DNA of 64,000 nucleotides, from contig JAVKOQ010000079.1 of the NCBI GenBank assembly GCA_031835245.1, positions 62,501-126,500 of the forward strand, read 5' to 3'. Position 1 is the first letter of the stretch, and every line of letters begins with the position of its first letter. The DNA comes from Balamuthia mandrillaris. Lineage: Eukaryota > Discosea > Longamoebia > Balamuthiidae. Below are positions 1-10,945 of the stretch, piece after piece. Both the position numbers and the translations under genes were made by a program. Below the pieces are notes generated by a model. It did no database searches, was not told where the DNA came from, and saw only the letters and a program-made list of their open reading frames with translations.

Positions 1-3000
1 GAAGGCGATAGAGCACAGGACCAGAAAGTCTCTACCGCCACAAACAGTTCTTCCAAAGAGAACAACAACAACGATCCAAAGTCGGCTAATGTGAAGGAGG
101 GCAGCAAGAGGACAAAAGACAAATGGAAGACTCTGATTCTTGGGGGCACCCGCAAGGCCATCGGCTCCTCCTCTCGTTCTCCCTCGTTGGCCGTTCTTCC
201 CAAGAGAAAGCACAGAGAGAGGGGAGAGAGGAGCTCCTCCAAATCGAGCAAAGATAGCAACAACAGTCGAGCCGAGGCCGAGAGAAAAAAGACATCGGCC
301 TCTCCACCAAGAAAACGGGCTAGCTCCGCTGCCACCGCTTTCTATGGCGGGGCTGCTGGCTCCTCCGCCTCCTCTCCCTCTTTGTCTTGTGCTCTCGCCG
401 AAGAAGAGAGTGGAGCTACCGCAACAAGGGTTACAAAATCCTTGGAAGAAGGAGAGGACAGAAACCAGAAGACGAAAAAGCTGTTGCAGGCTGTCAGCGG
501 AGAGTCCAGCCAACGCAACAAAGTTTTGTTGCAACAAGGACGAAGCACTTCCGGGGTGATTGTACCTCCGTCGCCATCTGCACCAACATCCACTTCCACA
601 GGCTCACCAATCCTGCATCCTCCGCACAAAGATCTTCCTCCTCCTGTGAACGATCCTTTGATAATGAACGTTTCGATGAGAAAGGACTCTGGAGGACTCA
701 AAACGCAACCGCAATCCCCTCAGCAGCAACAACAACAGCACAGCCAACTGCGCAGTGCGTTACAAAGCGAAGCGACGATGATTGAGTATAGAGAGAAGAA
801 GATTGGCCATTACGATGGTCACTACCATCCTGTTTACAAGAAGGTACCTTTCTTGCTTCTCCCTTCATCCCTCTTTGTTCCTTTGTCGTCGTTTGCGTTT
901 TCTCACCTTTCTTTTTTCCTCTCTTAAGCATGGCATCGGTAGGTTCGAATACGAAGGAGGAGCCGTCTATGAAGGGCAGTGGCGTCACAACGAACGCCAC
1001 GGCTACGGCAGCCTGCAATACGAAACCGGAGAGAAGTATCAAGGCCAATGGCATGACGATCTAAAGCACGGCAATGGTATTTGCGTTTGGCGCAACGGCG
1101 ACGTTTACGAAGGTCAATGGAGCAACAACATGGTTGTTTACCTCTTGCTTTACCTTCGTTTTTTTCTTGCTTATTTTCTTGCTCGTTTGCGACCTTCTAA
1201 CCGCCTTTGCTCGCTGTTCTTGTTTGTTCTGTTTTGCTGTTCGGTTTCTCTACTTATCTCTTGCAGAGAAATGGAGAAGGCATATATAAGAAGCAAGGAC
1301 TGTATACATTTGCTTCCCAATGGAAAGACGATTGGCCTTGTGGCGTTGGTAAGATTGACAGTGTGGCTGGACATGTGTACATAGGAGAGGTTCTTCCGTG
1401 CCCCGAAGGTTTCTCTCTCTCACTCTCTCACACACATACTTATAACGACCAATGGCTTTAACAATTGCTCATTGACAGGCCCAAAGAAGGCAGCTAAATA
1501 CAGGCATAGACCATTTTCTTTCCTTCAAAACGGAAAAGGCATGATGATATACCCGAATGGAGACAAGTACTTTGGCTTTTGGAGAAAGGGCAAGGTTAGC
1601 TTTCTTTCTTCAAAGGACTTTGTCTTATTATTATGTCCTGCTGAACAATATTTCCCCAGAGAGAATCGTTTGGCATCTTCATCAAGAAGAACGGAGAGCA
1701 GTACTTAGGCACCTGGAAAAACGATAGGGTACGGGCTACTGTTATTGAAATATCTTTCAGGCTTTCTGATTGTGTCATTTCCTCTCTACAGCCTCATCAT
1801 CTTGGCTTTTGGAAATATGAAGATGGATCTGAATATTATGGCGAGTTTGGTATGTTTTCTCTTCTTCCTGTTCTGCTTTTTCGTTTGTTTGTTCTTCTTC
1901 TCCTTCACCTTCTGCTTTTTCTTTCTGAGTAATAACCTCCTTTTGAAACAGAAAAGGGATGGGCAGAAGGCAAAGGAGACATGCTATTTCCGAATGGTGC
2001 CACTTTGTTGGGCAACTGGCAAAAGGATGTGGCAAGCAAAGCTTTATTCGAAACTGGGACCAGCAAATCCTCACATGGCAAGGTTCGCTTTTTCTTCTCT
2101 TTCTCATTCTCTATATGTGTTTTTATTATTCTCTGTTTTCTCTTTCCACTCACAACAATGTCATTAGACGAAAGCTTCAAAAGAATTTCTGGAGCTGCGC
2201 AGACGACGTTCCAAATGGACCATCCTGGTTGATAGCATGCTCTTTGCCGAAAGCGATGGCGATGTCGCCTCTCTCGCTGCTAGCAGCACTTCCATTCTTT
2301 CGTCTGCTTCCACTAACAACACGAATCCTTCAGCTTCATCATCCTCTCTAGGACTTGGACACAATAACAGCAACAATTCGTTGCAAGACAGCAGCAACAA
2401 CCTGCTTCCTCTCAAATCTTCTCCCTCAACAGAAGAGAATAACAAGGACAACGACTGGAAGTTGGACAAAGACAAAGGCATTATCGTCTCCGAGCTCTTT
2501 GAACTTCCTATGGAACGCCTCCAAAGACATCCCGTCATGCGACTCGTCAAGTTCTGGCTGGAGTTCTTCCATTGGGCCTATGGCAGCGACCCCATTCCTC
2601 CCCAACCTGCTCGCTTGGAGCGGAGAGTGAAGGAAGCGGTGGAGGATTGCAACTCCTTTGTGGCATTTCTGACGACCACCGGCAACGTCCCGTTCTATGA
2701 CGAGAGCAAGGAAAAGATGCGCGCGTTCAGAGGGTTCCTGGCGGTTCACTTGATGCCAACCGTGCGCGCTGTGCTGTGGCCTATGTACTTGCGTCTGGTT
2801 TGTAGTCTTTCTCCAAGCTCTCTTTCTTTGATTCTGCTTTTGTTTGTTATTTATTTATATCCTTAATTATTGCTTCTGTCTTCTGCTTTCTTTCCTCTTT
2901 CTCTTCTTTGTCTTTTTCATCTTGCAGTATGCAAAGAAGAATGCTTTCTATGCGGCCAAGTTCTCAACGTTGGCCGACGCTACGATGGCTGAACTGGGCG

Positions 3001-3944
3001 TACGAAAACGTTTTCGTCTTGAAAAGAAGCAGACTGCACAAAGACCAACGACCCTACTCCCTCCTCCTCGTTCTTCTTCCTCGGACTATTCAGAAGACAA
3101 CAAAACTGCAACACCAGTTCCTCCCTCATCTCATTCCGCTTCCGACCTGCGTCACTCTGCCGAAGATTCTTCATTGGCATCCTCGTCCGCTTTACCCCCT
3201 CATCTTCGTCCTTCGTCTCACAACAACACAAAGGCTCGAACCCATAGTGCTCCTCCTTCTTCTTTATCTTCTCCTTCTGCTCACAAGAAAAAACATCGTC
3301 ATTCCATCAAAAAATCTTTGACGGTTGAAGAAGAAGAAGAAGCGCTCAACACCAAACAAAATTCTTCTTCTCCACCCCATCAAGAAGACAATCGTCCTTA
3401 TGGAAAAGCCATCGACAATCTCTCTTCTTTCAGCACCATCGACCCTGTCCTTAAACTTCACTGTCTTCTTCGTACCTCTCAACTCATCATCGATGCCATT
3501 CACGACCACAATTCTTCCTCCGATTCCTTTCATTATTTAGCATTAGGAGCGGAAGACAAGTTTCCCATATTTCAGTATCTCCTTATCAAAGCACAACTTC
3601 CCAACATCTACTCCGAGCTTCGTTTTCTCCAAGACTTTGTCTCCATTCAGCTCTTTGACGACCTCTTTCATTATTTTCCTTCTTTCTCCTTCTCTTCTTC
3701 CAGTTCGCCTTCGAATTCGTCAGCCGAAGAGGCTGAGTTGGAATCCGCTGCTGAGCTAATGGATGAGAGCAGCGCGTTTGTTGGTGGCATTGGAGGAGCG
3801 GCTGAGCTCGAGGGCAAATACCGGTTGACAGAGTTGGAGGCCGCCTTGGAGTACTTGGCTAGCTTGGACCGGGAGGTGAGGGCGCCGCCCAAGCGCACCT
3901 TGGTGCCATTGACTTTCTTCTCGGATCGTGTTGTATGTTTTTGT

Positions 3945-3984
<40 letters not shown>

Positions 3985-4642
3985 TTCTCTTCTCTCCTCT
4001 CCTCTCCTCTGGCTTATTTCTGCATTTTTTATAATACAGAGAGAAACAGTGGAACAACATTACCAACGTAAACCGTTTATGAACAAAGCGCCGCTCAACA
4101 TCATTAACGTTCCCAACCCGATCATCCCTCTATCTTCTTCTCCTCAACAAAAAGGTGAGGGTGGAAGGGAAAAAGAAAATGAAAAAGAAGCATCAACAAC
4201 GAAAGAGAAGGACGTTACGCAGCAGAACATTCGAATGGTGGAACGTTTACTTTCTTTGGTCATGAGGTTGTGTCGTCACCGTTACAACACCAACAGCAAC
4301 AACAATGGTCAGCATGAAGAAGAACGACCACCCACAGCAAAAACAAAAGCATTCATACCCTTAAGCGAAGAAGAAAAGCGGTTCGTTCGTAAACACCGTG
4401 CAATGATGCATGAAGTAATGGAAACGCTTGGCATCGCCGTGGAGACATCAAACAACAACAACATCAACAGCAACAACAAGACATCTTCTCCAAGCGAGGC
4501 AGAAAAGAAAGAAAGAAAGGAAGACGAAGCAGGAGAAGAAGTCATCCGGTTGAAGTTTTCTGCTGAAACGGTGCCAGTGTCTGTGCTTCAGGACGTCATG
4601 GAAATCTTGCAGTTATGCCTGCACGAATTGCGCTGGACTTGA
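1..4642 (+). CDS. MORN-repeat / VPS9-domain protein (Rab5-type GEF), 5' partial
   Basis: The reading frame is open from base 1, so the 5' end lies outside the window. Exons by eye: 1-843, 929-1132, 1267-1389, about 1490-1594, 1660-1728, 1792-1849, 1952-2082, 2168-2797, 2928-3929, 4040-4642. The first exon is a low-complexity Ser/Lys/Gln-rich leader. Exons 2-7 encode about eight MORN motifs (for example YEGQWRHNERHGYG, YLGTWKND). The late exons carry a VPS9-type domain: ALGAEDKFPIFQYLLIKA, then a Ser/Glu-rich insertion, then GKYRLTELEAALEYL. VPS9 domains are exchange factors for Rab5-family GTPases on early endosomes, and MORN repeats often bind membranes or mediate assembly. The order MORN then VPS9 resembles alsin (ALS2), but no RCC1 or DH/PH region is visible in the part present. 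The Rab5-GEF role is inferred from family knowledge; which upstream domains exist cannot be seen. Confidence 0.85.
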
Positions 4643-4792
4643 GCTGTTTTGTTGTAGAAATATAGCTCTTTTCGTCAAGTTTTACTGCTCCATTTGTGCT
4701 GTGTTTTTACTTAATTAAATTCATTTTATTTAAAATAAATGAATAAAATATATAAATATAGCGTTACTTGTGGAAAGGACCCTACGGGCGTT

Positions 4793-6124
4793 ATGCAAAT
4801 GCTGCAGGAAGAACGCACCTCTTTGCAACGCAACAGGGCCGTATGTTTTATCTGCGAGAGCTATGTGACGTCCGATGCCTACCTACGATGCGCAGGCAGA
4901 GAATGTGGAAGGCTCTTTTGCTTGCGTGAAGAATGTCTTTCCCAATTGGAGGACTTCTTTCCAGCAGGCCATGAACTCTGCCTCTTATGCACAGACTCTC
5001 CCTCTCCATCTTCATCTCCATCTCTGTCTCCGGCTGCTTCTTCTTCTGCTTCTGCTTCTGCTTCTTCTCCTTCTACACCCCCTTCTCCTTCTCCTTCTCC
5101 AACTTCAACTTCTTCTTGTTCTTCCCCTTCTCCTTCTTCTACTTCTTCTACTTCTGCAACTTCCTCCCAACAAACAACCGCTATATTAAAAAGCGAACCT
5201 ATCACAACTTCAAAAACCACAACAGAGAAAGAGAAAGAGAAGGAGGAGACCTCCCCGTGGATCCCTGTTGCTTCTGACTGTGGTAGAAGTCCTTCGGTCT
5301 CTCCCATCGGCAAACCCAAACGTCCACGCTGGTACGAAAAGGTGTGGACGGACTTCTTTGGGAGCGACGATCCCTCCGAAACGCGCCCCTGTCCCATCTG
5401 TCAAGCTCCCCTTCATAGAGGCGCGCGCTGCGGGTGGAATGTAGCCCACATCATCCCTCAAATGTTTCTTCGGAGGGAAGAACCACAACAACAAGAACCG
5501 AGGCAAGAAGGAGAACGAAAAGAGAAGCAGGGGAGCAGACCAGTGCTGTGCAGAGACCCCAAATACTTGTTACCCATCTGTGTGTCGTGCAACAATGCAA
5601 TGGGCACGGGCAACCTTCTGGACTTTGTGGCGGTGAACTATCCTAACAACTTGTGTCCCATCGTGGAGCGGTTGTACAAACTTTATGGCCTAGCTGACTA
5701 TCCGACCATCCCTATATTCGTTTGGATGAGTTATGGAGGAGGAAGTCTGCAACAAAGGAATGAAGATGGCAGTAACGTAGAACGAGGGAGAGGAAGAGGC
5801 AGAGGAAGAATTGAATGCATGCACGTTTACGAGTATCTAAGCCTTCATTCGTTGCATCACCTGAGAGGAAAGATAGGTTTTGGGGGTAATGATGGCGGTG
5901 ATGGAGAGAAGGAAAGAGGAGAACGCGAGGGATGGGAAGTGATGATTCAACATTGCGAAGAGTTGCAGAGAAGAGTGGATTTGTTGGAGGAGAGAAACAG
6001 ACAGCTGCGGAGGGAGCTGGAAAACCAGAAAGAGAGAAAGAAGGAAAAGAAAAAGAGGAAAAGAGAAGCGAAAGCGAGAAAGGAACTTAAAGAAAGAAAG
6101 AAGGGAAAAAGCAAAAAGAAATAA
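4793..6124 (+). CDS. Zinc-finger plus HNH-nuclease-like protein, tandem copy A
   Basis: Single-exon gene. I prefer the ATG at 4793 (or 4799) over one at 4739, because the extra 18 residues come from AT-rich, intergenic-looking DNA. Order of parts: an N-terminal Cys-rich finger (CFIC ... CAGREC ... FC ... CLLC, RING/PHD-like spacing); a long Ser/Pro/Thr low-complexity linker; an HNH-like core with CPICQ, WNVAHIIP and LPICVSCNNAMGTGN; a conserved extension (IFVWMSYG); then a coiled coil and a Lys/Arg/Glu-rich tail that may be nuclear-localising or nucleic-acid-binding. The histidine of AHI and the Cys pairs suggest a zinc-stabilised beta-beta-alpha-metal nuclease fold, but activity is not proven. 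The next gene is a paralogue with the same architecture on the same strand 147 bp downstream. Confidence 0.78.
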   Translation: MQMLQEERTSLQRNRAVCFICESYVTSDAYLRCAGRECGRLFCLREECLSQLEDFFPAGHELCLLCTDSPSPSSSPSLSPAASSSASASASSPSTPPSPSPSPTSTSSCSSPSPSSTSSTSATSSQQTTAILKSEPITTSKTTTEKEKEKEETSPWIPVASDCGRSPSVSPIGKPKRPRWYEKVWTDFFGSDDPSETRPCPICQAPLHRGARCGWNVAHIIPQMFLRREEPQQQEPRQEGERKEKQGSRPVLCRDPKYLLPICVSCNNAMGTGNLLDFVAVNYPNNLCPIVERLYKLYGLADYPTIPIFVWMSYGGGSLQQRNEDGSNVERGRGRGRGRIECMHVYEYLSLHSLHHLRGKIGFGGNDGGDGEKERGEREGWEVMIQHCEELQRRVDLLEERNRQLRRELENQKERKKEKKKRKREAKARKELKERKKGKSKKK

Positions 6125-6271
6125 ATCGTTACATTCCTTTCGAACCTAAAGGACCGTTGCTCAAGAGATCTCACGTTGACGATAAGGAAATGTAACTGTA
6201 ATTAACCAGAATGAAACAACACAATAACAGGCACAACAAAAAAGCAGCCAAACCTGCTCTCAACACAAGCC

Positions 6272-7261
6272 ATGCAAGGCGGACCGCACTTCATAGGGGA
6301 AACATGCTTCACTTGCTCCGATCCTTTATCGATGCTGACATCCATACAATGCTCCAGGTGCAGCCGCTGCTATTGCCAGGAGTGCAACCAAAAACATCGC
6401 TTGTTAAAGGAGGAAGACAGAGGCTGTACATATTGTGAAGGGTCTCCCAGTTTCCTTGAACCTGCTGCTTCCCTTCTTGGGGCTTCTTCATGTGCTGCTG
6501 CCACCATCCAAACCTCACTTTTGCAAGATTTGCCCCTCCACAGCTTAACAGCATCCACATCAACAACAAGCTCCCGCCAAACCTCTACAAGAAGGAGGTC
6601 CACAGGAGGAGCTTCCAGCAGCAGCCGAAACCGCTCTGAAGCTCAAGAAAGGGTGTGGAGCGACTTTTTTCAGTGCGACAATCGAGAGGACTGCCGACAT
6701 TGCCCTATCTGTCAAAAGGAGTTGAAACGAAACGATTGCAACGTGTGGGCTCGGGGCCATATTGTGGCTAGCACGTTCCTCCGTAAGGAGACAACACGAC
6801 AGGAGGATGAAACAATGCACCCCAAGTACTTGGTTCCCATTTGTGTTAGCTGCAACAGTGCTATGGGCACTAAGAATATGTTGGACTTTGTGGTCGGCAA
6901 CGAGAAGTACCGTAACAACCTCTATACCATCGTTAACCGAATGTATCAACTTCATGGGCAAGCCTATCCCACCCTTCCTATCTTTGTTTGGATGACCTAC
7001 GGTGCCGGTAGCGTCGGTATGACTGGGGAGGGGACCAACGGGCGAGTGCAAAGCAAGGAGGTGTACGACCAGCTGGAGGCACAACACCTGCTGCGAAAAG
7101 TGGCGCTCTTGGAAAACGAAATAGAGCAGTTGAAGAACAACAAGAGGCAGCAGACAAGCTCGAGGAACAAACGAAAAAAGACCACAACGGAACGAGAGGT
7201 GCGCCACAATAGAGGAAAGAAGAAGCGAAAGAAACAGGACAAGAAAGGGCAAAAGAAGTGA
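6272..7261 (+). CDS. Zinc-finger plus HNH-nuclease-like protein, tandem copy B
   Basis: Single-exon paralogue of the preceding gene, 329 residues. An N-terminal Cys-rich finger (CFTC ... CSRCSRCYCQEC ... CTYC) is followed by a short Ser/Thr linker. The HNH-like core shows VWSDFFQ, CPICQKEL, ARGHIVASTFLRKE and LVPICVSCNSAMGTKN, followed by NNLYTIVNRMYQLHG and IFVWMTYG. It ends in a short coiled coil and a very basic tail. The core aligns with copy A motif by motif, while the linkers differ completely, so selection appears to act on the finger and the HNH core. Copy B keeps the more canonical GHI where copy A has AHI. The GHI ... C-x2-C-N-x2-M-G-T-x-N signature resembles, from memory, HNH domains frequent in amoeba-infecting giant DNA viruses. 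Function is unknown. Confidence 0.8.
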   Translation: MQGGPHFIGETCFTCSDPLSMLTSIQCSRCSRCYCQECNQKHRLLKEEDRGCTYCEGSPSFLEPAASLLGASSCAAATIQTSLLQDLPLHSLTASTSTTSSRQTSTRRRSTGGASSSSRNRSEAQERVWSDFFQCDNREDCRHCPICQKELKRNDCNVWARGHIVASTFLRKETTRQEDETMHPKYLVPICVSCNSAMGTKNMLDFVVGNEKYRNNLYTIVNRMYQLHGQAYPTLPIFVWMTYGAGSVGMTGEGTNGRVQSKEVYDQLEAQHLLRKVALLENEIEQLKNNKRQQTSSRNKRKKTTTEREVRHNRGKKKRKKQDKKGQKK

Positions 7262-7277
7262 CCGTTGTCCGTCTGTA

Positions 7278-8971
7278 TTATTGAAAAGTAACTCTTTTCT
7301 TTGCTTGACGGCCCTTTGTGGAGTCATCTTCCTCGTTCTCACTTTTCTCCTCGTCCTTGTTCGAAGGAGGAAAGGAAGGCGAAGAGGAGCGAGGCGCAAA
7401 GTCGGGTCGCAATCCAGCTTTTTGCCACTCCACAAACACACGAAGAATCTCTGCAAAAGTGGGCCTGAGCAGCGGGTCGTGCTCCCATGATTGGGTTACA
7501 ATTTGGGCTAGCACGGGTGGCATGTCCTCTGGAAGGGCTGGTCTCTTTCTGGCTACAACCATATCGTCTTTTTGAGGCACACAAGTGAGAAGGAAGAAGA
7601 AAGAAGAGAAGAGAGAAGCAGAGAGAAGAATGAAGAATGAAGAACAAGAAAAGCCAAAGAAAAGGACTTACTGATGCTAAGCCCAGACTCGAACATAGGA
7701 CGACGGGTATACACCTCCCAAAAGATTATACCAGCTGAGTAAACGTCGGCAGGATAGGAGTACTTTCGTTGATAGACTTCCGGTGCCATGTACATGTTCG
7801 AACCAGCGATTGACAGCAACATTCCGCTCTTCTTCGTATCGTAGGAGAATGGAGAGATGGTGCCTGAACCAAAGTCGGCTACTTTGAGGTTGAAGTGAGC
7901 TCCCACCAAGAGATTCTCCGGTTTGAGGTCTCTGTGAATGATGTTCATGGAGTGGACGTAGCGAAGAGCTTTGCACAGGTCGATCATCATGCTCACTCGG
8001 AGATGCATCGGCAGTTCTACACGTTCGTCCATAAGAACGGACCTAAGGCTTTTGCGTTGGAGATATTCGGAGACTATGCAGATGTGAGGCGGTTGAATGC
8101 ATGCTCCATAAAACGAAACCACGTTTTCGTGTCGTAAGGAACTGTATTGAGAATGTTGCACACACAACAAGAGAATTATTAGAACAAGCAAGAGAGTAAG
8201 TATCATAAGAAGAAAAAAAGGAGGAGGAACAAGAAGAACAGGAAGCAAGAGAGTAAGCATCATAAGAAGAAAAAAAGGAGGAACAACAAGAAGAAGAACA
8301 AGAAGCAAGAGAGTAAGCATCATAAGAAGAAAAAAAGGAGGAAGAACAAGAAGAACAGGAAGAAGACCTGATAATTCGCATTTCGCTGCAAAAGTCCGCC
8401 AGGTCACGAGGACTGTTGAGCAATCCCTTTTTCAGTCTCTTGACAGCGACAACACTATCTCTGTACACAGCTTTCCAAACTTCTCCTCCTGTTTTTTCAA
8501 ACAGCAACACATGAGATAGCAAAGTCAAGGATTATGATAATCCACGAAGAACAAGAAGATGAGGAGAAGAAAAGGACATCAAGAGAAGAGAGAGAGAAGA
8601 GATACAAACCGCTTCCGCCTCCAACAAACTCGATCAACTCAAGTTCGTTATAGTTGATGGTCCAATTCTTAACCATAGGATCCACCGAAACACCTTCCAA
8701 CACCGCATTCGTTTCGTCTTCCTCCCCATCGGAGAAAGGACTTGTCATCAAAGAGATGGAGTCACGCGATTGAATGGATGAAGTGTTTTCTCTGTTGCTG
8801 TTTTTACCGCTTGACCCAAAGAAAAGGAAACCAGGGGAGGATTCTCTGTTGGAGCCGTAGTTGAAGGTCGTTTGAGGAGAACGAAGGATGTTGACTTTCT
8901 CCATCTTTCGATAGTTTACCATTCCATGATCCAACATTTCTGAGAAGAATGGAATGAGCAGATAGGAGGGA

Positions 8972-9017
<46 letters not shown>

Positions 9018-10331
9018 ACAGAGACACAATACCCAATACTTTGCTGAAAATGAGCAAGGAACCAGGAGCGAGCTCCGTCATGAAGTAGAATGGACCGATA
9101 TAAACCCAATAATACTTGCTGTCGATCAGTTTTTCAAGCGTGCTAGGGATCACTCCAAGGCATGTGTCTGCCAAGCGCCATACGCGAGCTAACATCCAAA
9201 ACAATAGCATCATGTCCACCTTCGCCATGCAGAGAGTGAATAAGAAGGACTGAAAGAAGAAGAAAGGAAGAAGGAAGAAAGCAAGACGGATAAAGAAGCA
9301 AGGAAGGAAGGCAGCCAGAGAAGAAGAAGTACCCGAGAAAGGTTGGCCGGAAAGCTCGGTTGAAACGTCAACATGTGTGGATCCCCTCTCCTCTTGGCTC
9401 GTCTTACAAGCAAGTGTACGGAGAGGAGAGCGCCCGCTGCGATGGCTATCACCAACAGCTCGAAGGAGATGAGGTAATAAGCGTCCACCAGCTGGAAGAA
9501 ATGGAACCTCTTCCCGGCAGAGGACAGCATGGCCAGCCAGATGGTCACTTGACCCAACAGCATTCCGGCGATGAGACTGTATTGCGTCCGTGAGAGCCAC
9601 TTTCGGACTTTCTTGAAGCGAAACTTTTCGCCGACGTGCCTTGCTGTGGCATAGGTTCTCACCCTGTTGTCAAGAGTAAGTCAACAAAGAAAGCAGAAGA
9701 AGAAGTATGAATAGAAGAAGAAGAAGAAGAAGAAGAAGAAGAAGATGAAGAAGAAGAACAAGAAGAAGGAAGAAGAAGAAGAAGATGAAGAAGAAGAAGA
9801 ACACGAAGAAGAACTAGAAGAAAAAGGACAAGAAGAAGAGAAAGCAATGGACCAGAGACGAATGAGAAGGATGCAAGCGGAAAGGTTGAAGAACTCTGGG
9901 ATCCACCATAGCAGGTAATACACTGGAAGATCAAAGTTTGCTGGCATGGTCGCGAAGAATACGCCTCGAACTAATAGAGTCCGGTTAAGCCAACGAAGAG
10001 AGGAACGACGAAGAACAGAAGAGGAGTAACACAAACCAGCGGCGCTAAGAACAGCAAAGATGAGCATCAAACGAGTCATGAACTGGTTGATCTTTTTGCC
10101 CTTGGCACGGATGAGAATGGCCCGCATGGACTGCAACACCGCCAAACACACAAACATCAAGGCGAAGGTCACGCAAAAGGCCGTGTCCAAATGTCCTGTA
10201 TAGATCACCAAAGAGTCTCCGCTCTCATCCTCGTGGCTGCTGCTGCTATGACTCCCTGCTTGACTTCCGGTAGTTGTTGCTGCCTCTTCCGCCAACACGG
10301 ATGCCAAGGCATCGACCCGGAAGACCAGCAT
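7278..10331 (-). CDS. Seven-transmembrane receptor fused to a TKL-type protein kinase
   Basis: Exons on the minus strand: 10331-9853 (an in-phase 66-nt segment 10036-9971 may be an extra intron), 9663-9333, 9219-9033, 8939-8610, 8488-8368, 8141-7672, 7567-7278. The first exons encode about seven hydrophobic helices, including AFCVTFALMFVCLAVLQ, LPVYYLLWWIPEFFNLSACI, YSLIAGMLLGQVTIWLAML, and a last one around YYWVYIGPFYFMT. A Ser-rich juxtamembrane segment leads into a kinase domain: Gly-rich loop VGGGSGGEVW, lysine in VVAVKRLK, catalytic loop HRDLKPENLL, DFG, and APE. All key residues are present, so it should be an active Ser/Thr or TKL kinase. The tail is acidic and Ser-rich. Receptor-kinase bigrams with seven TM helices are known from oomycetes; a plasma-membrane sensor role here is inferred, with ligand unknown. 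Confidence 0.82.
8187..8365. repeat. Three tandem repeats of about 58 bp inside a kinase-gene intron
   Basis: Three imperfect copies begin with GCAAGAGAGTAAG (C or T) ATCATAAG, followed by an A/G-rich tail of variable length. They make up most of the intron between the exons ending at 8368 and starting at 8141 of the receptor-kinase gene. Copies differ mainly in the number of AAG/AAC units, consistent with recent slippage or unequal exchange. Confidence 0.85.
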
Positions 10332-10439
10332 GGTTGTTTTGTGGTTTTGCGCCTTTGTTGTTGAGCCTTTTGTTGAGTGGACTATAACGGAATGATGCTT
10401 AATTCATTAACAACAACTGAAGAAGGTTACGCATGCAAG

Positions 10440-10700
10440 TACCAGAAAATGGCGTTCCTTCCACACGGGTTGTCGCTACAAGCGTTAGAGGCGGGGTTCC
10501 CCCAACCTTGCTTCGACTTTAGAAGGGCAGTACCAATTGGCAGCGTACTTGAGGAATCGGTCATCCTGGTTTGCAGCCCAATATCTTGCTTCTGAACTCA
10601 TACCCAGCCACGGAGTACTCCTTTCTGCACGGCAGTCCGTAACCAAGCCACCTCTTCCTCCCACTGCACCTCCACTCCTTCCAAAGCGCTCCATCAGTTT
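10440..10700 (-). pseudogene. Sel1-repeat gene fragment (remnant of the neighbouring Sel1 genes)
   Basis: Reading on the minus strand gives GVEVQWEEEVAWLRTAVQK, which matches GVEVRWEEAVAWFRAAAEK of the intact Sel1 gene at 10946-12910. Then, in another frame, DDRFLKYAANWYC matches DDRVLMSAARWYC of that gene, with the sequence between the two blocks deleted. The piece has no start codon, is frame-broken, and lies just downstream of the gene it copies. It is a truncated, decayed duplicate. The rest of 10332-10945 holds nothing I recognise. Confidence 0.72.
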
Positions 10701-10945
10701 GCACTGAGAAGGAGTAACGGATCAAGGGAGGGAATCAAGCCTCGCCTCCAATGGTCAGGTCCTAACGGCAAGCCCGCATTGCCCTAACAAAAGGATAAAG
10801 TAAGTCGGCTCATCTGTGTGAGTTTGGAAGCAATAAGCATGGCTTGCAGCAAGAGACGAGAACCAAGTTACCCTTGCCAGAATAATAAAAGTGTATTTGA
10901 ACAAGTGTTACAAACATTGGGATTCAAGTAAGTTTCCTTTTAGTT

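Noticed and set aside
4739-4792. Upstream ATG of HNH copy A at 4739
   Set aside because: The extra residues are encoded by AT-rich spacer-like DNA, and copy B has no matching extension.
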